A stretch of 64,000 nucleotides of DNA from Flavobacterium salmonis (GCF_903819435.1 NZ_CAIJDP010000084.1:62001-126000), one strand, 5' to 3'. Counted from the stretch's first letter, positions 17,406 to 25,696 are shown. Notes: a model not told the origin generated them from the letters alone. Translations and numbers: made by a program.

Positions 17406-17879
17406 ATGGCAGAAACACACAAAAAAATCCTATTTAAATATTATAGTGATTTATTAGAAGATACAGTTGTAGAGACTATGTGGGCAGAAATTATTGATTT
17501 AGAAAAAGGATATTTCAAATTGGATAATATTCCTTTTTTTGGGCCTTTGATTGCCACAGAGGATATTTTCTTTGCAGAATATGATGAAGATGAAGAACGT
17601 CTGGTTTACAGAAAAACAATTGAAAGCTATGGCAATTCAATTCTTCAGGTAGTAATTTTAGAGAAAGGATTTGATAAAGAAATAATCAGAGAAGAATTAA
17701 AACTAATTAATTGTGCATCTGAAGGTTTAAACGAAACCTTATTTGCAGTAGAAGTTGCAAAAGATACAGATTATTCGATTGTAAAAGACCTTTTAAGCCA
17801 ATACGAATTACAGGAAATAATAGAATTTGCAGAACCTTGTCTTTCTGAAAAGCACAGGACTGATTTATTAAAAAATTAA
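17406..17879 (+). CDS. DUF4265-like protein
   Basis: A 157-residue acidic soluble protein. The pattern VVETMWAEIIDLEKGYFKLD followed by an FGPLIATEDIFFAEYD stretch and a two-domain alpha/beta layout matches my memory of DUF4265, whose function is unknown. It is co-transcribed with the VOC gene (8-base gap). The (CAAA)11 tract begins directly after its stop codon. Confidence 0.7.
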   Translation: MAETHKKILFKYYSDLLEDTVVETMWAEIIDLEKGYFKLDNIPFFGPLIATEDIFFAEYDEDEERLVYRKTIESYGNSILQVVILEKGFDKEIIREELKLINCASEGLNETLFAVEVAKDTDYSIVKDLLSQYELQEIIEFAEPCLSEKHRTDLLKN

Positions 17880-17880
17880 A

Positions 17881-17926
17881 CAAACAAACAAACAAACAAA
17901 CAAACAAACAAACAAACAAACAAACA
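17881..17926. repeat. tetranucleotide tract (CAAA)11
   Basis: Eleven and a half perfect CAAA units, continuous with AAA from the DUF4265 stop codon. It ends 45 bases before the ATG of the substrate-binding-protein gene. Perfect tetranucleotide tracts of this length change copy number by slippage, so spacing upstream of that gene may vary. Confidence 0.95.
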
Positions 17927-17971
17927 TAGAATACGCATATCCAAACAACTTAACTTAAACTTAAAACTAGA

Positions 17972-18823
17972 ATGAAAACTGTAAAAATTGTAGGTGTTCC
18001 TGAACACTTCAATTTGCCATGGCGTCTTTGCATTGAAAATGGCGAATTTGAAGCTGAAAATATAGATTTGCAATGGAAAAATATTCCTGAGGGTACTGGC
18101 AAAATGTGTCAGATGCTTCGTGATGGTGAAGCTGACATTGCTGTTATTTTAACCGAAGGCATTATAAAAGATATCGTTGCCGGAAATCCAAGCAAAATTG
18201 TACAGATCTATGTACAATCACCTTTAATCTGGGGAATTCACGTAGCCGCTAAATCTGATTTCAAGACAATAAAAGACCTTAAAAATAAAAAAGCTGCGAT
18301 TTCCAGATTGGGATCGGGATCACAATTAATGGCATACGTAAATGCAAATGAACAAGGCTGGGAAACAGATAATTTAGAATTTGAAATCATCAATACAATT
18401 GATGGCGCTGTCGAAGCTCTGACAAACAAAACTGCTGATTATTTTATGTGGGAACGTTTTATGACCAAACCGCTTGTTGATCAGGGTATTTTCAGACGTG
18501 TTGGTGACTGTCCTACTCCATGGCCTTCATTTGTAATTGCTGTTAGGGAAGAGTTTTTGAAAAAAAATCCTAAAATAGTAGAAAAAATCCTTGAAACGAT
18601 CAATAGTACAACACATGATTTTACTCTAATTCCAGATATCGATAAGACATTAGCCGAAATATTTAATCAAAAACTCGAAGATATTCAGGAATGGTTAAAG
18701 TTAACACAATGGTCACAAAAAAATTTAAACGAAAAAGCCTTTATTAAGATTCAAAATCAGTTATTTGATCTGGGAATTATTGATAAAAAAATTACTTTTG
18801 TTGAAATCGTAAAAGCCTTGTAA
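17972..18823 (+). CDS. cytosolic NMT1/SsuA-like substrate-binding protein
   Basis: A 283-residue periplasmic-binding-protein fold (type II) without signal peptide or lipobox, so it is predicted to stay in the cytosol. The start KTVKIVGVPEHFNLPW, the RDGEADIAVILTEG motif near residue 51 and DLKNKKAAISRLGSGSQ near 101 are typical of NMT1/THI5-like and alkanesulfonate-binding proteins. No permease or ATPase gene is adjacent. It resembles the NMT1-like proteins of the Ca3427 type (recalled, not checked). The gene follows a variable CAAA tract and precedes the transglutaminase-like gene by 19 bases. Confidence 0.8.
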   Translation: MKTVKIVGVPEHFNLPWRLCIENGEFEAENIDLQWKNIPEGTGKMCQMLRDGEADIAVILTEGIIKDIVAGNPSKIVQIYVQSPLIWGIHVAAKSDFKTIKDLKNKKAAISRLGSGSQLMAYVNANEQGWETDNLEFEIINTIDGAVEALTNKTADYFMWERFMTKPLVDQGIFRRVGDCPTPWPSFVIAVREEFLKKNPKIVEKILETINSTTHDFTLIPDIDKTLAEIFNQKLEDIQEWLKLTQWSQKNLNEKAFIKIQNQLFDLGIIDKKITFVEIVKAL

Positions 18824-18842
18824 AGCACTGCTTTTAATTATT

Positions 18843-19775
18843 ATGATAAAAATCCCAAAAATTGACTTTCCGCAATTAAAATCCAAATTACAGGTAAAAT
18901 CTCCCTGGGATAAGATTATTATTATGGTATTAAGTCTTTTGATTACCATTCCGGTTTTTATCATATTGCACCAAAACCTGATTGATTTAAAATGGCCTTT
19001 AAATTTAGACCGGATCTTTATTTTTTTATTTGTTTTTGCTGCAATTTTCTTTCTTTTGATGTTGTTACGTACCATCATTATAATCTGTATTGCTCTATAC
19101 ATATTAGTGTTAGTTTACGGTAGTGTTATTGGAAATTATGGTTTCAACGAAATTTCCGAAGATTATAATTCAATGATTTACACGATGTCTGATAATCCTT
19201 TTCCGCAGGATATTATTGTGGCAAAACTATTGCCTTTTCCAAATAAATCAAAAATCATTAATGCCATAGAATATCAGAATCCAAAGGTTCGAAACTTCGC
19301 TATTATGGCAACTACAAAGCATTTTAAAGGTATAAAAGGATACTCAGATTACAGAACTGTAATTCAGTGTTTTGCCGTTTTTAAGGAAATCAATGATCGA
19401 TGGAATTACGTTAACGATCCAAAAGAAGGCGATTACATTGCCACAGCCAGTGAATCATTAGAATATTTTTCCGGAGATTGTGACGATCATTCTATTTTGA
19501 TGGCTGCTGCGGTTCGTTCCATTGGCGGAACACCACGATTAATTCACACCAAAGGACATATTTATCCCGAAATACTGATAGGGTCTTTAATCGATCTGGA
19601 AAAAGTCAATTATTTAATTAAGAATGTCCTTTTTGTGAAAGAAAGTAAAGGAAAAATAATTCATTATCATATCGACGAACGCGGTCAGGTCTGGATGAAT
19701 CTGGATTACACGGCCAAATATCCGGGAGGACCATTTATGTATGAAGAAATTTTAGGAGCTTTGACTTTAAACTGA
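18843..19775 (+). CDS. membrane protein with cytosolic or periplasmic transglutaminase-like domain
   Basis: A 310-residue protein with three N-terminal transmembrane helices (about 25-45, 57-75, 76-97) and a transglutaminase-like cysteine peptidase fold. The catalytic triad is visible as Cys213 in FSGDCDDHSILMAAA, His239 in TKGHIYPE and an Asp in the VWMNLDYTAKYPGGP region. The fold is shared by peptidases and cross-linking enzymes, so activity is open. It follows the NMT1-like gene by 19 bases and is probably co-transcribed with it. Confidence 0.85.
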   Translation: MIKIPKIDFPQLKSKLQVKSPWDKIIIMVLSLLITIPVFIILHQNLIDLKWPLNLDRIFIFLFVFAAIFFLLMLLRTIIIICIALYILVLVYGSVIGNYGFNEISEDYNSMIYTMSDNPFPQDIIVAKLLPFPNKSKIINAIEYQNPKVRNFAIMATTKHFKGIKGYSDYRTVIQCFAVFKEINDRWNYVNDPKEGDYIATASESLEYFSGDCDDHSILMAAAVRSIGGTPRLIHTKGHIYPEILIGSLIDLEKVNYLIKNVLFVKESKGKIIHYHIDERGQVWMNLDYTAKYPGGPFMYEEILGALTLN

Positions 19776-19852
19776 TTCAGCAAAAAACAAGCTAAAAAAA
19801 AGAATCAAACCACTAATAAACAATTATTTATATACTTTAAATTGTAGAATAT

Positions 19853-20452
19853 TTAATTATTAAATTTATTGATTTGATTATATGTAACATTAGAATATGC
19901 TAATTCTTTATCAACTAAAAATTTAAAGAACTTATTATCTTCTTTCATCTTACCTATTTCAAATATAGATTTTTGAGAATAAAAAAAACTCCCATTTAAA
20001 TTCTGTTGATAAGTATATGTTTCAAGATACATTGTAACTCCCTTCTTTAAAACTGTAGGATTAGAGAAATCTTTAGCTATAAATATATTAGTAAATTTAT
20101 CCTTATCAACATATAATTCTCCAGTACTTTCGTTAATTGGATTAAAATGATCATCAGGTGTTTTTTCTAAAAACAAAATTAATCTCTGTCCCTCTTTTAA
20201 TTCTGCCATCCTTGGATCACATAACCATTCCTTCCAAATTGTAACATTAATTTTCGAACCTGATCTTCCTTTCACAAATTGAGTTATTGTGAATTCGTAG
20301 CTATTTTTAAAAACTTTGGAAACACTCCCGTCAACAATTAAATCCGCTTTTGAAATGACAATACAATATGGTATCGTCATTTTTTTATAGTTCAAATTAA
20401 ATGTTGGACCTATAAATAACAATAAACAGACTAAAATCTTCATAGGTATCAT
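19853..20452 (-). CDS. secreted protein, possible netrin/TIMP-like OB fold
   Basis: A 199-residue exported protein; MKILVCLLLFIGPTFNL forms the signal peptide. Two starts are possible, the ATG at 20452 and the one at 20443 three codons later, the second giving the neater signal. The segment CIVISKADLIVDGSVSKVF with later ITQFVKG and RLILFLEK resembles the beta-barrel part of TIMP/netrin-like domains, at low confidence. It lies downstream of the his operon but beyond its terminator, with its own TATATTTG box, so it is an independent unit. Confidence 0.7.
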   Translation of the reverse strand: MIPMKILVCLLLFIGPTFNLNYKKMTIPYCIVISKADLIVDGSVSKVFKNSYEFTITQFVKGRSGSKINVTIWKEWLCDPRMAELKEGQRLILFLEKTPDDHFNPINESTGELYVDKDKFTNIFIAKDFSNPTVLKKGVTMYLETYTYQQNLNGSFFYSQKSIFEIGKMKEDNKFFKFLVDKELAYSNVTYNQINKFNN

Positions 20453-20473
20453 TTAAACAGTAAAGTATATTTT

Positions 20474-20481
20474 CAAATATA
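20474..20481 (-). promoter_or_regulatory. -7 promoter box TATATTTG for the secreted-protein gene
   Basis: Exact TAnnTTTG match on the minus strand, 21 bases before the first ATG. It is located just after the his operon terminator. Confidence 0.55.
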
Positions 20482-20488
20482 ATACAAA

Positions 20489-20524
20489 AAATCGCATTAT
20501 ACATGAAAATGTACAATGCGATTT
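20489..20524 (-). terminator. terminator of the his operon
   Basis: AAATCGCATT-TACAT and its complement (20489-20504 against 20509-20524) form a 16-bp stem with one mismatch and a 4-base loop, ending in T-rich sequence on the minus strand just after the hisIE stop codon. Confidence 0.75.
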
Positions 20525-20547
20525 ATTTGTAAGCTACTATTAAAAAA

Positions 20548-21144
20548 CTACTTCTGACGTTTCTTCAAAACATCAATTACATCATTTAACTGATATCCTT
20601 TTGCTTGTAACAAAATCAGGTAATGAAAAAGCAAATCAGCGCTTTCGCTGAGGAATAAATCATCGTTATCGTCTTTGGCTTCAATAACTACTTCTACTGC
20701 TTCTTCTCCTACTTTTTGAGCAATTTTATTGATTCCTTTTTCGAATAGTGAAGCTACATAACTTTTCTCCGAATCAGCATTTTCTCTGCGGGTTTTGATT
20801 GTATTTTCTAACTGGGAAATAAAACCATAATTAGCCTCATTTGGTTCCTGCCAGCAAGTATCCGCACCAGTATGGCAAGTTGGTCCAACAGGTTTTGCCT
20901 GAATTAAAAGCGTGTCACCATCGCAGTCATTTTTTATACTTACCAGATTCAAAAAATTTCCGCTCTCCTCGCCTTTTGTCCAAAGCCTTTGTTTGGATCG
21001 GCTGAAAAAAGTCACTTTTTGGGTTTTGATTGTTTTTTGAATTGATTCTTCATTCATGTAACCCATCATTAGGACATTTTTCGTTTCTGAATCCTGAATA
21101 ATCGCCGGAATCAATCCGTGGGAGCTTTTTATATCGATGTTCAT
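20548..21144 (-). CDS. hisIE: bifunctional phosphoribosyl-AMP cyclohydrolase / phosphoribosyl-ATP diphosphatase
   Basis: A 198-residue fusion for steps 2 and 3 of histidine synthesis. The HisI half (1-105) has SRSKQRLWTKGEESGN and the metal-binding stretch CDGDTLLIQAKP-GPTCHTGADTC. The HisE half (110-198) has the MazG-like KVGEEAVEVVIEAK motif. It is the last gene of the his operon, with the terminator 24 bases after its stop. A 58-base spacer with short ATTTTAGA-type repeats separates it from the inserted membrane-protein gene. Confidence 0.97.
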   Translation of the reverse strand: MNIDIKSSHGLIPAIIQDSETKNVLMMGYMNEESIQKTIKTQKVTFFSRSKQRLWTKGEESGNFLNLVSIKNDCDGDTLLIQAKPVGPTCHTGADTCWQEPNEANYGFISQLENTIKTRRENADSEKSYVASLFEKGINKIAQKVGEEAVEVVIEAKDDNDDLFLSESADLLFHYLILLQAKGYQLNDVIDVLKKRQK

Positions 21145-21202
21145 TTTTATTTTAGATTTTTGAGTTTAGATTTTAGATTCTTGACCCTTATATTAATTTT
21201 TT

Positions 21203-21751
21203 CTAGTTTTTACCTGCTTGAGTTTCTTCAAATTTTTGCATTAATATATCTTTCAAATCATTAAAAGATATTTTGAGTCCATTAACTGAAATACTAGCAG
21301 GAGAGCCTGATTGCTTTAAATTCATTTTCATCATATTTCTTTTAATCACATTAGTTTCTTTACTTATATAATCTTCAGGATTTTTAAGATAAATCTTAAT
21401 GAATTTTTGATTTACAACTGTAATCTCTTTAATTGCATCAATGTCTTCCCATAAAATTCTTCCAAGCGATACTGCTGATGAATTATCTACAATTCCAATA
21501 GCATCAATAACAACGACTGGTTTTTTATCAAATAACTTTTTTGTAGTGAAATAGATTCCAAACAATCCCATGAATAGACCTAAAATTGAAGCAACATTTT
21601 TTATTATAAAATTATTAACGATTACATTGCGAACAGTAGGTTGATATACTAATATCCAAAGGCTGACAATTAAAAATAAGATAGAAAAAAACAATAGTTT
21701 TATTAATTTACCCGTACTTCCAAAAATTTGTATACTTTCTTTATCTTTCAT
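21203..21751 (-). CDS. STM3941-like membrane protein inserted in the his operon
   Basis: A 182-residue protein with two transmembrane helices (about 17-36 and 46-68) and a C-terminal PH-like beta domain (LWEDIDAIKEITVVNQKFIKIYL), which from memory matches the STM3941 family of unknown function. The frame begins with TTG, but the ATG at 21749-21751 is the better start. It lies between hisF and hisIE in the same orientation, only 21 bases after hisF, so it is transcribed with the operon. It has no evident role in histidine synthesis and is probably a later insertion. Confidence 0.8.
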   Translation of the reverse strand: MKDKESIQIFGSTGKLIKLLFFSILFLIVSLWILVYQPTVRNVIVNNFIIKNVASILGLFMGLFGIYFTTKKLFDKKPVVVIDAIGIVDNSSAVSLGRILWEDIDAIKEITVVNQKFIKIYLKNPEDYISKETNVIKRNMMKMNLKQSGSPASISVNGLKISFNDLKDILMQKFEETQAGKN

Positions 21752-21772
21752 AAACAATTATTATCTGATTAT

Positions 21773-22528
21773 CTAAAGTCTAACTTCAATACCATTATTC
21801 CTAAGTTCTTGTTTCAAAGCTTTTATTTCTATCTCCTTAAAGTGAAAAACACTCGCTGCCAAAGCCGCATCTGCTTTTCCTTCTTTAAAGGAATCAACGA
21901 AATGCTGAATGTTTCCAGCACCTCCCGAAGCAATAATTGGAATATTGATTAACGTTGATAGTTTTGCCAAAGCCTCGTTTGCAAAACCATTTTTGGTCCC
22001 GTCATTATCCATCGAGGTGAATAAAATTTCACCGGCACCACGCTGAGCTACCTCAACAGCCCAGTCAAATAAATTCAATTCTGTTGGTACTTTTCCGCCC
22101 ACCAAATGTACGATCCATTGTCCGTCTATTTGTTTAGCATCAATTGCTACTACAATGCACTGACTTCCAAATTTCTGTGCCAGATCATTAATCAATTGTG
22201 GATTTTTTACTGCCGATGAATTAATCGAAACTTTATCAGCTCCGTTATTCAAAAGGATTTCAACATCTTCAACAGATGAAATTCCCCCGCCAACTGTAAA
22301 CGGGATGTTGATTTTCTCCGCAACACTTCGCACCATGTTTACCAACGTTTTACGTCTTTCTTCTGTAGCCGAAATATCCAGAAAAACCAATTCATCCGCA
22401 CCTTCATCTGAGTATATTTCAGCGAGCTCGACAGGATCACCCGCATCACGCAAGTCAACAAAGTTAACCCCTTTTACAGTTCTTCCGTTTTTTATATCTA
22501 AGCAGGGTATAATTCTTTTTGCTAACAT
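21773..22528 (-). CDS. hisF: imidazole glycerol phosphate synthase, cyclase subunit
   Basis: A 251-residue (beta-alpha)8 barrel that, with HisH, makes imidazole glycerol phosphate and AICAR from PRFAR. Catalytic Asp11 lies in LAKRIIPCLDIKNGRTVKG and the second Asp in VVAIDAKQIDGQW near 130. Phosphate-binding loops (VGGGISS near 80 and SGGAGN near 200) are present. Full length. Its partner hisH lies two genes upstream. Confidence 0.98.
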   Translation of the reverse strand: MLAKRIIPCLDIKNGRTVKGVNFVDLRDAGDPVELAEIYSDEGADELVFLDISATEERRKTLVNMVRSVAEKINIPFTVGGGISSVEDVEILLNNGADKVSINSSAVKNPQLINDLAQKFGSQCIVVAIDAKQIDGQWIVHLVGGKVPTELNLFDWAVEVAQRGAGEILFTSMDNDGTKNGFANEALAKLSTLINIPIIASGGAGNIQHFVDSFKEGKADAALAASVFHFKEIEIKALKQELRNNGIEVRL

Positions 22529-22540
22529 TTATCTAATGTG

Positions 22541-22609
22541 TTAATTAGATAATTAGTTAATTAGATAATTTTTACATTGTATTTAAATTATCTAATTATC
22601 TAATTATCT
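22541..22609. repeat. inverted repeat of TTAGATAA units between hisA and hisF
   Basis: The hisA-hisF spacer is almost wholly made of TAATTAGATAA units. Perfect 14-bp arms at 22558-22571 and 22585-22598 form a hairpin, with further partial copies on both sides. Confidence 0.75.
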
Positions 22610-23334
22610 CATTTTCTAATTATAAAATCTTCGAGTTGCTTTAATGTAATTCTTCCCTCGTAAATTGCTTTCCCGATTATCGTTCCTTCGCAGCCTAATT
22701 CAGCCAATTTTGGTAACTCGTCGAAAGTTGAAATACCTCCCGAAGCGATAAGTTTTACAACTTTGGCTTCTGCTAAAATTTTGCCATACAAGTCAAAACT
22801 TGGTCCTTCCAGCATCCCGTCTTTTGCAATATCAGTGCAAATAACGTACTGGATTCCTTTGGTTTGATAATCCTGAATAAACGGAATCAAATCTTCATCA
22901 GAATCTTCCAACCAGCCTGAAACAGCGATTTTTTCATCTTTTGCATCAGCCCCTAAAATAATTTTATCTGAACCATATTCAGAAATCCATTTTTCGAAAA
23001 TGCTTCTGTTTTTTACGGCAATACTTCCGCCTGTAATTTGGTTTGCACCGCTTTCAAAAGCAATTCTCAAATCATCATCCGATTTTAAACCGCCGCCAAA
23101 ATCAATTTTCAAACCGGTTTGCGTTGCAATTTGTTCTAAAATTTTATAATTGACAATTTTACTCGATTTAGCACCATCAAGATCTACTAAATGCAGGTAT
23201 TCAATTCCGTGAGCTTCGAATGATTTCGCTACTTCAAGCGGATTTTCATTATAAATTATTTTGGTATCATAATCCCCTTTGGACAAACGAACGCATTTTC
23301 CGTCAATGATATCTATGGCTGGTATTATTCTCAT
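22609..23334 (-). CDS. hisA: phosphoribosylformimino-5-aminoimidazole carboxamide ribotide isomerase
   Basis: A 241-residue (beta-alpha)8 barrel catalysing the Amadori isomerisation of ProFAR to PRFAR. The general base Asp8 is in MRIIPAIDIIDGKCVRL and the second Asp in CTDIAKDGMLEGPS near 130. FGGGLKSDDD and ASGGISTFDEL are the phosphate loops. Full length and intact. The spacer to hisH contains repetitive GATTTTTGAT-type sequence. Confidence 0.98.
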   Translation of the reverse strand: MRIIPAIDIIDGKCVRLSKGDYDTKIIYNENPLEVAKSFEAHGIEYLHLVDLDGAKSSKIVNYKILEQIATQTGLKIDFGGGLKSDDDLRIAFESGANQITGGSIAVKNRSIFEKWISEYGSDKIILGADAKDEKIAVSGWLEDSDEDLIPFIQDYQTKGIQYVICTDIAKDGMLEGPSFDLYGKILAEAKVVKLIASGGISTFDELPKLAELGCEGTIIGKAIYEGRITLKQLEDFIIRK

Positions 23335-23340
23335 TTATTT

Positions 23341-23455
23341 TTAAGTCTTAAAGTTTGAAAGTGTTGATTTTTGATTGTCGATTAACGATTTTTGATTTCA
23401 GATTTTCTAAATTGATATTGTAATTGATTTTTGAAATTGCTATTGAAATTTAAAC
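23341..23455. repeat. degenerate short repeats in the hisH-hisA spacer
   Basis: Repeated GATTTTTGAT and ATTGATATTGTAATTG-like units fill most of this 123-base gap. No ORF or promoter box was seen. Confidence 0.5.
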
Positions 23456-23457
23456 CT

Positions 23458-24039
23458 TTACATTTTCAGGAAGTTTCCCAAAATTTTCTCCCCAACATCA
23501 CCGCTTTTTTCAGGGTGAAATTGTGTTCCGTAAAAATTATTTTTTTGCAATGCCGATGCATATTCTACATCATAATTTGTTGTAGCGATGGCTTCAGCGC
23601 AATTTGGAGCGTAAAAACTATGAACCAGATACATAAATTCATTCTCTGAAATTCCATTGAACAAATCCGATTTTAAATCATAAATCTGGTTCCAGCCCAT
23701 TTGGGGTACTTTTACTTTGTTTGAAAATTTGATTACATCGACATCGAAAATCCCTAAACCTTCAGTATTTCCTTCTTCTGTTGAATTACACATCAACTGC
23801 ATTCCTAGACAAATTCCGAAAACAGGCTGTTTCAAGTTCGGAATTAAGGTATCTAAACCGCTTTCTTTCAGTTTTTTCATGGCGTAGCTTGCTTCTCCCA
23901 CACCCGGAAAAATCACTTTATCTGCCGTCTGAATTTCTTCCGGATTATTGCTCAGAACGGCTTTAAAACCCAGTCTTTCAATAGCAAACATAATGCTCTG
24001 AATATTTCCTGCTCCGTAATTTATAATTACTATTTTCAT
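23458..24039 (-). CDS. hisH: imidazole glycerol phosphate synthase, glutaminase subunit
   Basis: A 193-residue class I glutamine amidotransferase that feeds ammonia to HisF. The nucleophile Cys77 lies in VFGICLGMQLM, and His/Glu of the triad in TQFHPEKSGDVG near 175. The start MKIVIINYGAGNIQS is canonical. Complete. Confidence 0.98.
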   Translation of the reverse strand: MKIVIINYGAGNIQSIMFAIERLGFKAVLSNNPEEIQTADKVIFPGVGEASYAMKKLKESGLDTLIPNLKQPVFGICLGMQLMCNSTEEGNTEGLGIFDVDVIKFSNKVKVPQMGWNQIYDLKSDLFNGISENEFMYLVHSFYAPNCAEAIATTNYDVEYASALQKNNFYGTQFHPEKSGDVGEKILGNFLKM

Positions 24040-24045
24040 TCTCTT

Positions 24046-24112
24046 TTGTTTCAGGTTTCAGGTTTCAAGTTTCAAGTTTCTCAGCAGCACTTAAAATCTG
24101 AAACAATTTTTA
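24046..24112. repeat. GTTTCAGGTTTCAAG tandem repeat in the NTF2-hisH spacer
   Basis: Four consecutive TTTCAGG/TTTCAAG heptamer-like units (24049-24080), with an AAATCTGAAACAA complement at 24094-24106 that allows a hairpin. Same family as 4916-4963 and 24479-24535. Confidence 0.65.
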
Positions 24113-24117
24113 TTTTT

Positions 24118-24468
24118 TTACAAATCAGTATAATGAGCGATCATTTTATTTACCAATCCGTTTTCATCAAAAAACATAACTTCGATTGCCATTTTATTCA
24201 TAACCGACTTATAGTAAAGTGCCACAGAATCAATCCCTGATGTAACTTCTATCAGTTCAAAATGCAAATCCGGAATTTTAGTCAAAGCTTTCTGCCAATA
24301 TGCCCTTACCTGCTCTTTTCCCTGCAGCGAACCGCTCTCAATTCCGGCAGCCAATTTTAACATTGGTGTTGTAATTTCAATTTCTTCTGAATAATGCTTC
24401 ATGATATCATCTAAATCATGAGAATTCCAGGAATCAATCCATTCTTTGGCAAACTTTTTCGCTTCCAT
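24118..24468 (-). CDS. NTF2/SnoaL-like protein inserted in the his operon
   Basis: A 116-residue alpha+beta barrel of the nuclear-transport-factor-2-like superfamily: the N-terminal KEWIDSWNSHDLDDIMKHYSEE helix pair and the later KEQVRAYWQKALTKIPDLHFEL are typical of SnoaL-like domains. The function is open; the fold serves as enzyme or binding protein. It lies between hisB and hisH in the same orientation, flanked on both sides by TTTCAGG repeats, and is presumably co-transcribed. A second NTF2-like gene occurs near sucD. Confidence 0.88.
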   Translation of the reverse strand: MEAKKFAKEWIDSWNSHDLDDIMKHYSEEIEITTPMLKLAAGIESGSLQGKEQVRAYWQKALTKIPDLHFELIEVTSGIDSVALYYKSVMNKMAIEVMFFDENGLVNKMIAHYTDL

Positions 24469-24478
24469 TTCATTTTTT

Positions 24479-24535
24479 GTTTCAGGTTTAAAATTACACG
24501 TTACTCAACAGAACTTGAAACTTTAAACCTGAAAC
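24479..24535. repeat. inverted repeat between hisB and the NTF2-like gene
   Basis: Perfect 14-bp arms GTTTCAGGTTTAAA (24479-24492) and TTTAAACCTGAAAC (24522-24535) with a 29-base loop. It could form a hairpin in the his mRNA and belongs to the TTTCAGG family. Confidence 0.75.
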
Positions 24536-24544
24536 AACCTCTTT

Positions 24545-25681
24545 TTACAAAATTCCCTTTGTACTTGGCAGAATCATTTTTTCGGTATCTCTTTTAACGG
24601 CCACTTTTATGGCTTTAGCGAAAGCTTTAAAAATTGCTTCAATCTTGTGGTGCTCGTTATCACCTTCAGCTTTGATGTTGATATTTGCTTTTGCACCGTC
24701 AGAGAATGATTTAAAAAAGTGAAAGAACATTTCTGTTGGCATTTTGCCTACCATTTCGCGTTTAAATTCGGTTTCCCAAATCAGCCAGTTTCTTCCACCA
24801 AAGTCAATGGCAACCTGAGCTAAACAATCGTCCATTGGCAAACAGAAACCGTAACGCTCTATACCTAATTTATTTCCTAATGCTTTTGCAAAAACTTCTC
24901 CAAGCGCAATAGCGGTATCTTCAATCGTATGATGTTCATCAACTTCTAAATCGCCTTTTACCAAAATTTCTAAGTCCATTTGACCGTGACGTGAAATTTG
25001 ATCCAGCATATGGTCGAAAAAAGCAATTCCGGTATCTATTTTACTTTTTCCGGTTCCGTCCAGATTCAAATCTATAAAAATGTCAGTTTCATGTGTTTTA
25101 CGTGTAATCGAAGCAGAACGTGCCTCTAATTTCAAAAACTCATAAATTGTTTTCCAGTCCGTTGTCTGCAGAATAATCGTTTCATCTAATTCTTCACGTT
25201 TTGATGAAATTTCGGCACTTCCAGCTCCGTCAGTCAAATTCATAAAAATAGCTTTTGCACCCAGGTTTTTAGCCAGCTCAACATCAGTCAGACGATCTCC
25301 CAGTACAAAAGAGTTTGCTAAATCGTAATTCGGATTGTCAATGTATTTTGTCAGCATTCCTGTTCTTGGCTTGCGTGTTGGCGCATTATCTTCCGGAAAC
25401 GATCTGTCTACAAAAATATCATCAAACAAAACGCCTTCGTTTTCAAAAGCTCTCAGAATAAAATTCTGTGTTGGCCAAAATGTATCTTCCGGAAAACTAT
25501 CCGTTCCTAATCCGTCCTGATTGGTTACCATTGCCAGTTCGTAATCCAGTTCATTGGCAATTTTAGCAAGATACTGAAACGCTTTCGGATAAAACTCCAG
25601 TTTATCTAAACTGTCTAATTGATATCCTTCCGGTTCTAAAACAATCGTTCCGTCACGATCGATAAAAAGTACTTTTTTCAT
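24545..25681 (-). CDS. hisB: bifunctional histidinol-phosphatase / imidazoleglycerol-phosphate dehydratase
   Basis: A 378-residue fusion covering two histidine steps. The N-terminal HAD phosphatase (1-165) has the nucleophile motif FIDRDGTIV with Asp8 and Asp10. The C-terminal IGP dehydratase (about 185-378) carries both manganese-binding repeats, DEHHTIEDTAIALGE and DNEHHKIEAIFKAFAKA, and FFDHMLDQISRHG. Complete. The 166-base gap to hisC upstream holds the structured element described separately. Confidence 0.98.
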   Translation of the reverse strand: MKKVLFIDRDGTIVLEPEGYQLDSLDKLEFYPKAFQYLAKIANELDYELAMVTNQDGLGTDSFPEDTFWPTQNFILRAFENEGVLFDDIFVDRSFPEDNAPTRKPRTGMLTKYIDNPNYDLANSFVLGDRLTDVELAKNLGAKAIFMNLTDGAGSAEISSKREELDETIILQTTDWKTIYEFLKLEARSASITRKTHETDIFIDLNLDGTGKSKIDTGIAFFDHMLDQISRHGQMDLEILVKGDLEVDEHHTIEDTAIALGEVFAKALGNKLGIERYGFCLPMDDCLAQVAIDFGGRNWLIWETEFKREMVGKMPTEMFFHFFKSFSDGAKANINIKAEGDNEHHKIEAIFKAFAKAIKVAVKRDTEKMILPSTKGIL

Positions 25682-25696
25682 ATTTTAATTCTATTT

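Noticed and set aside
17880..17971. TPP riboswitch before the NMT1-like gene
   Set aside because: Looked for a THI-box-like sequence; only the CAAA tract and a short AT-rich leader are present.
17707..18073. Open frames on the minus strand through the CAAA tract with repeated Phe-Val-Cys-Leu residues
   Set aside because: They arise only from translating the TTTG tetranucleotide repeat and overlap real genes on the other strand; no promoter or family.
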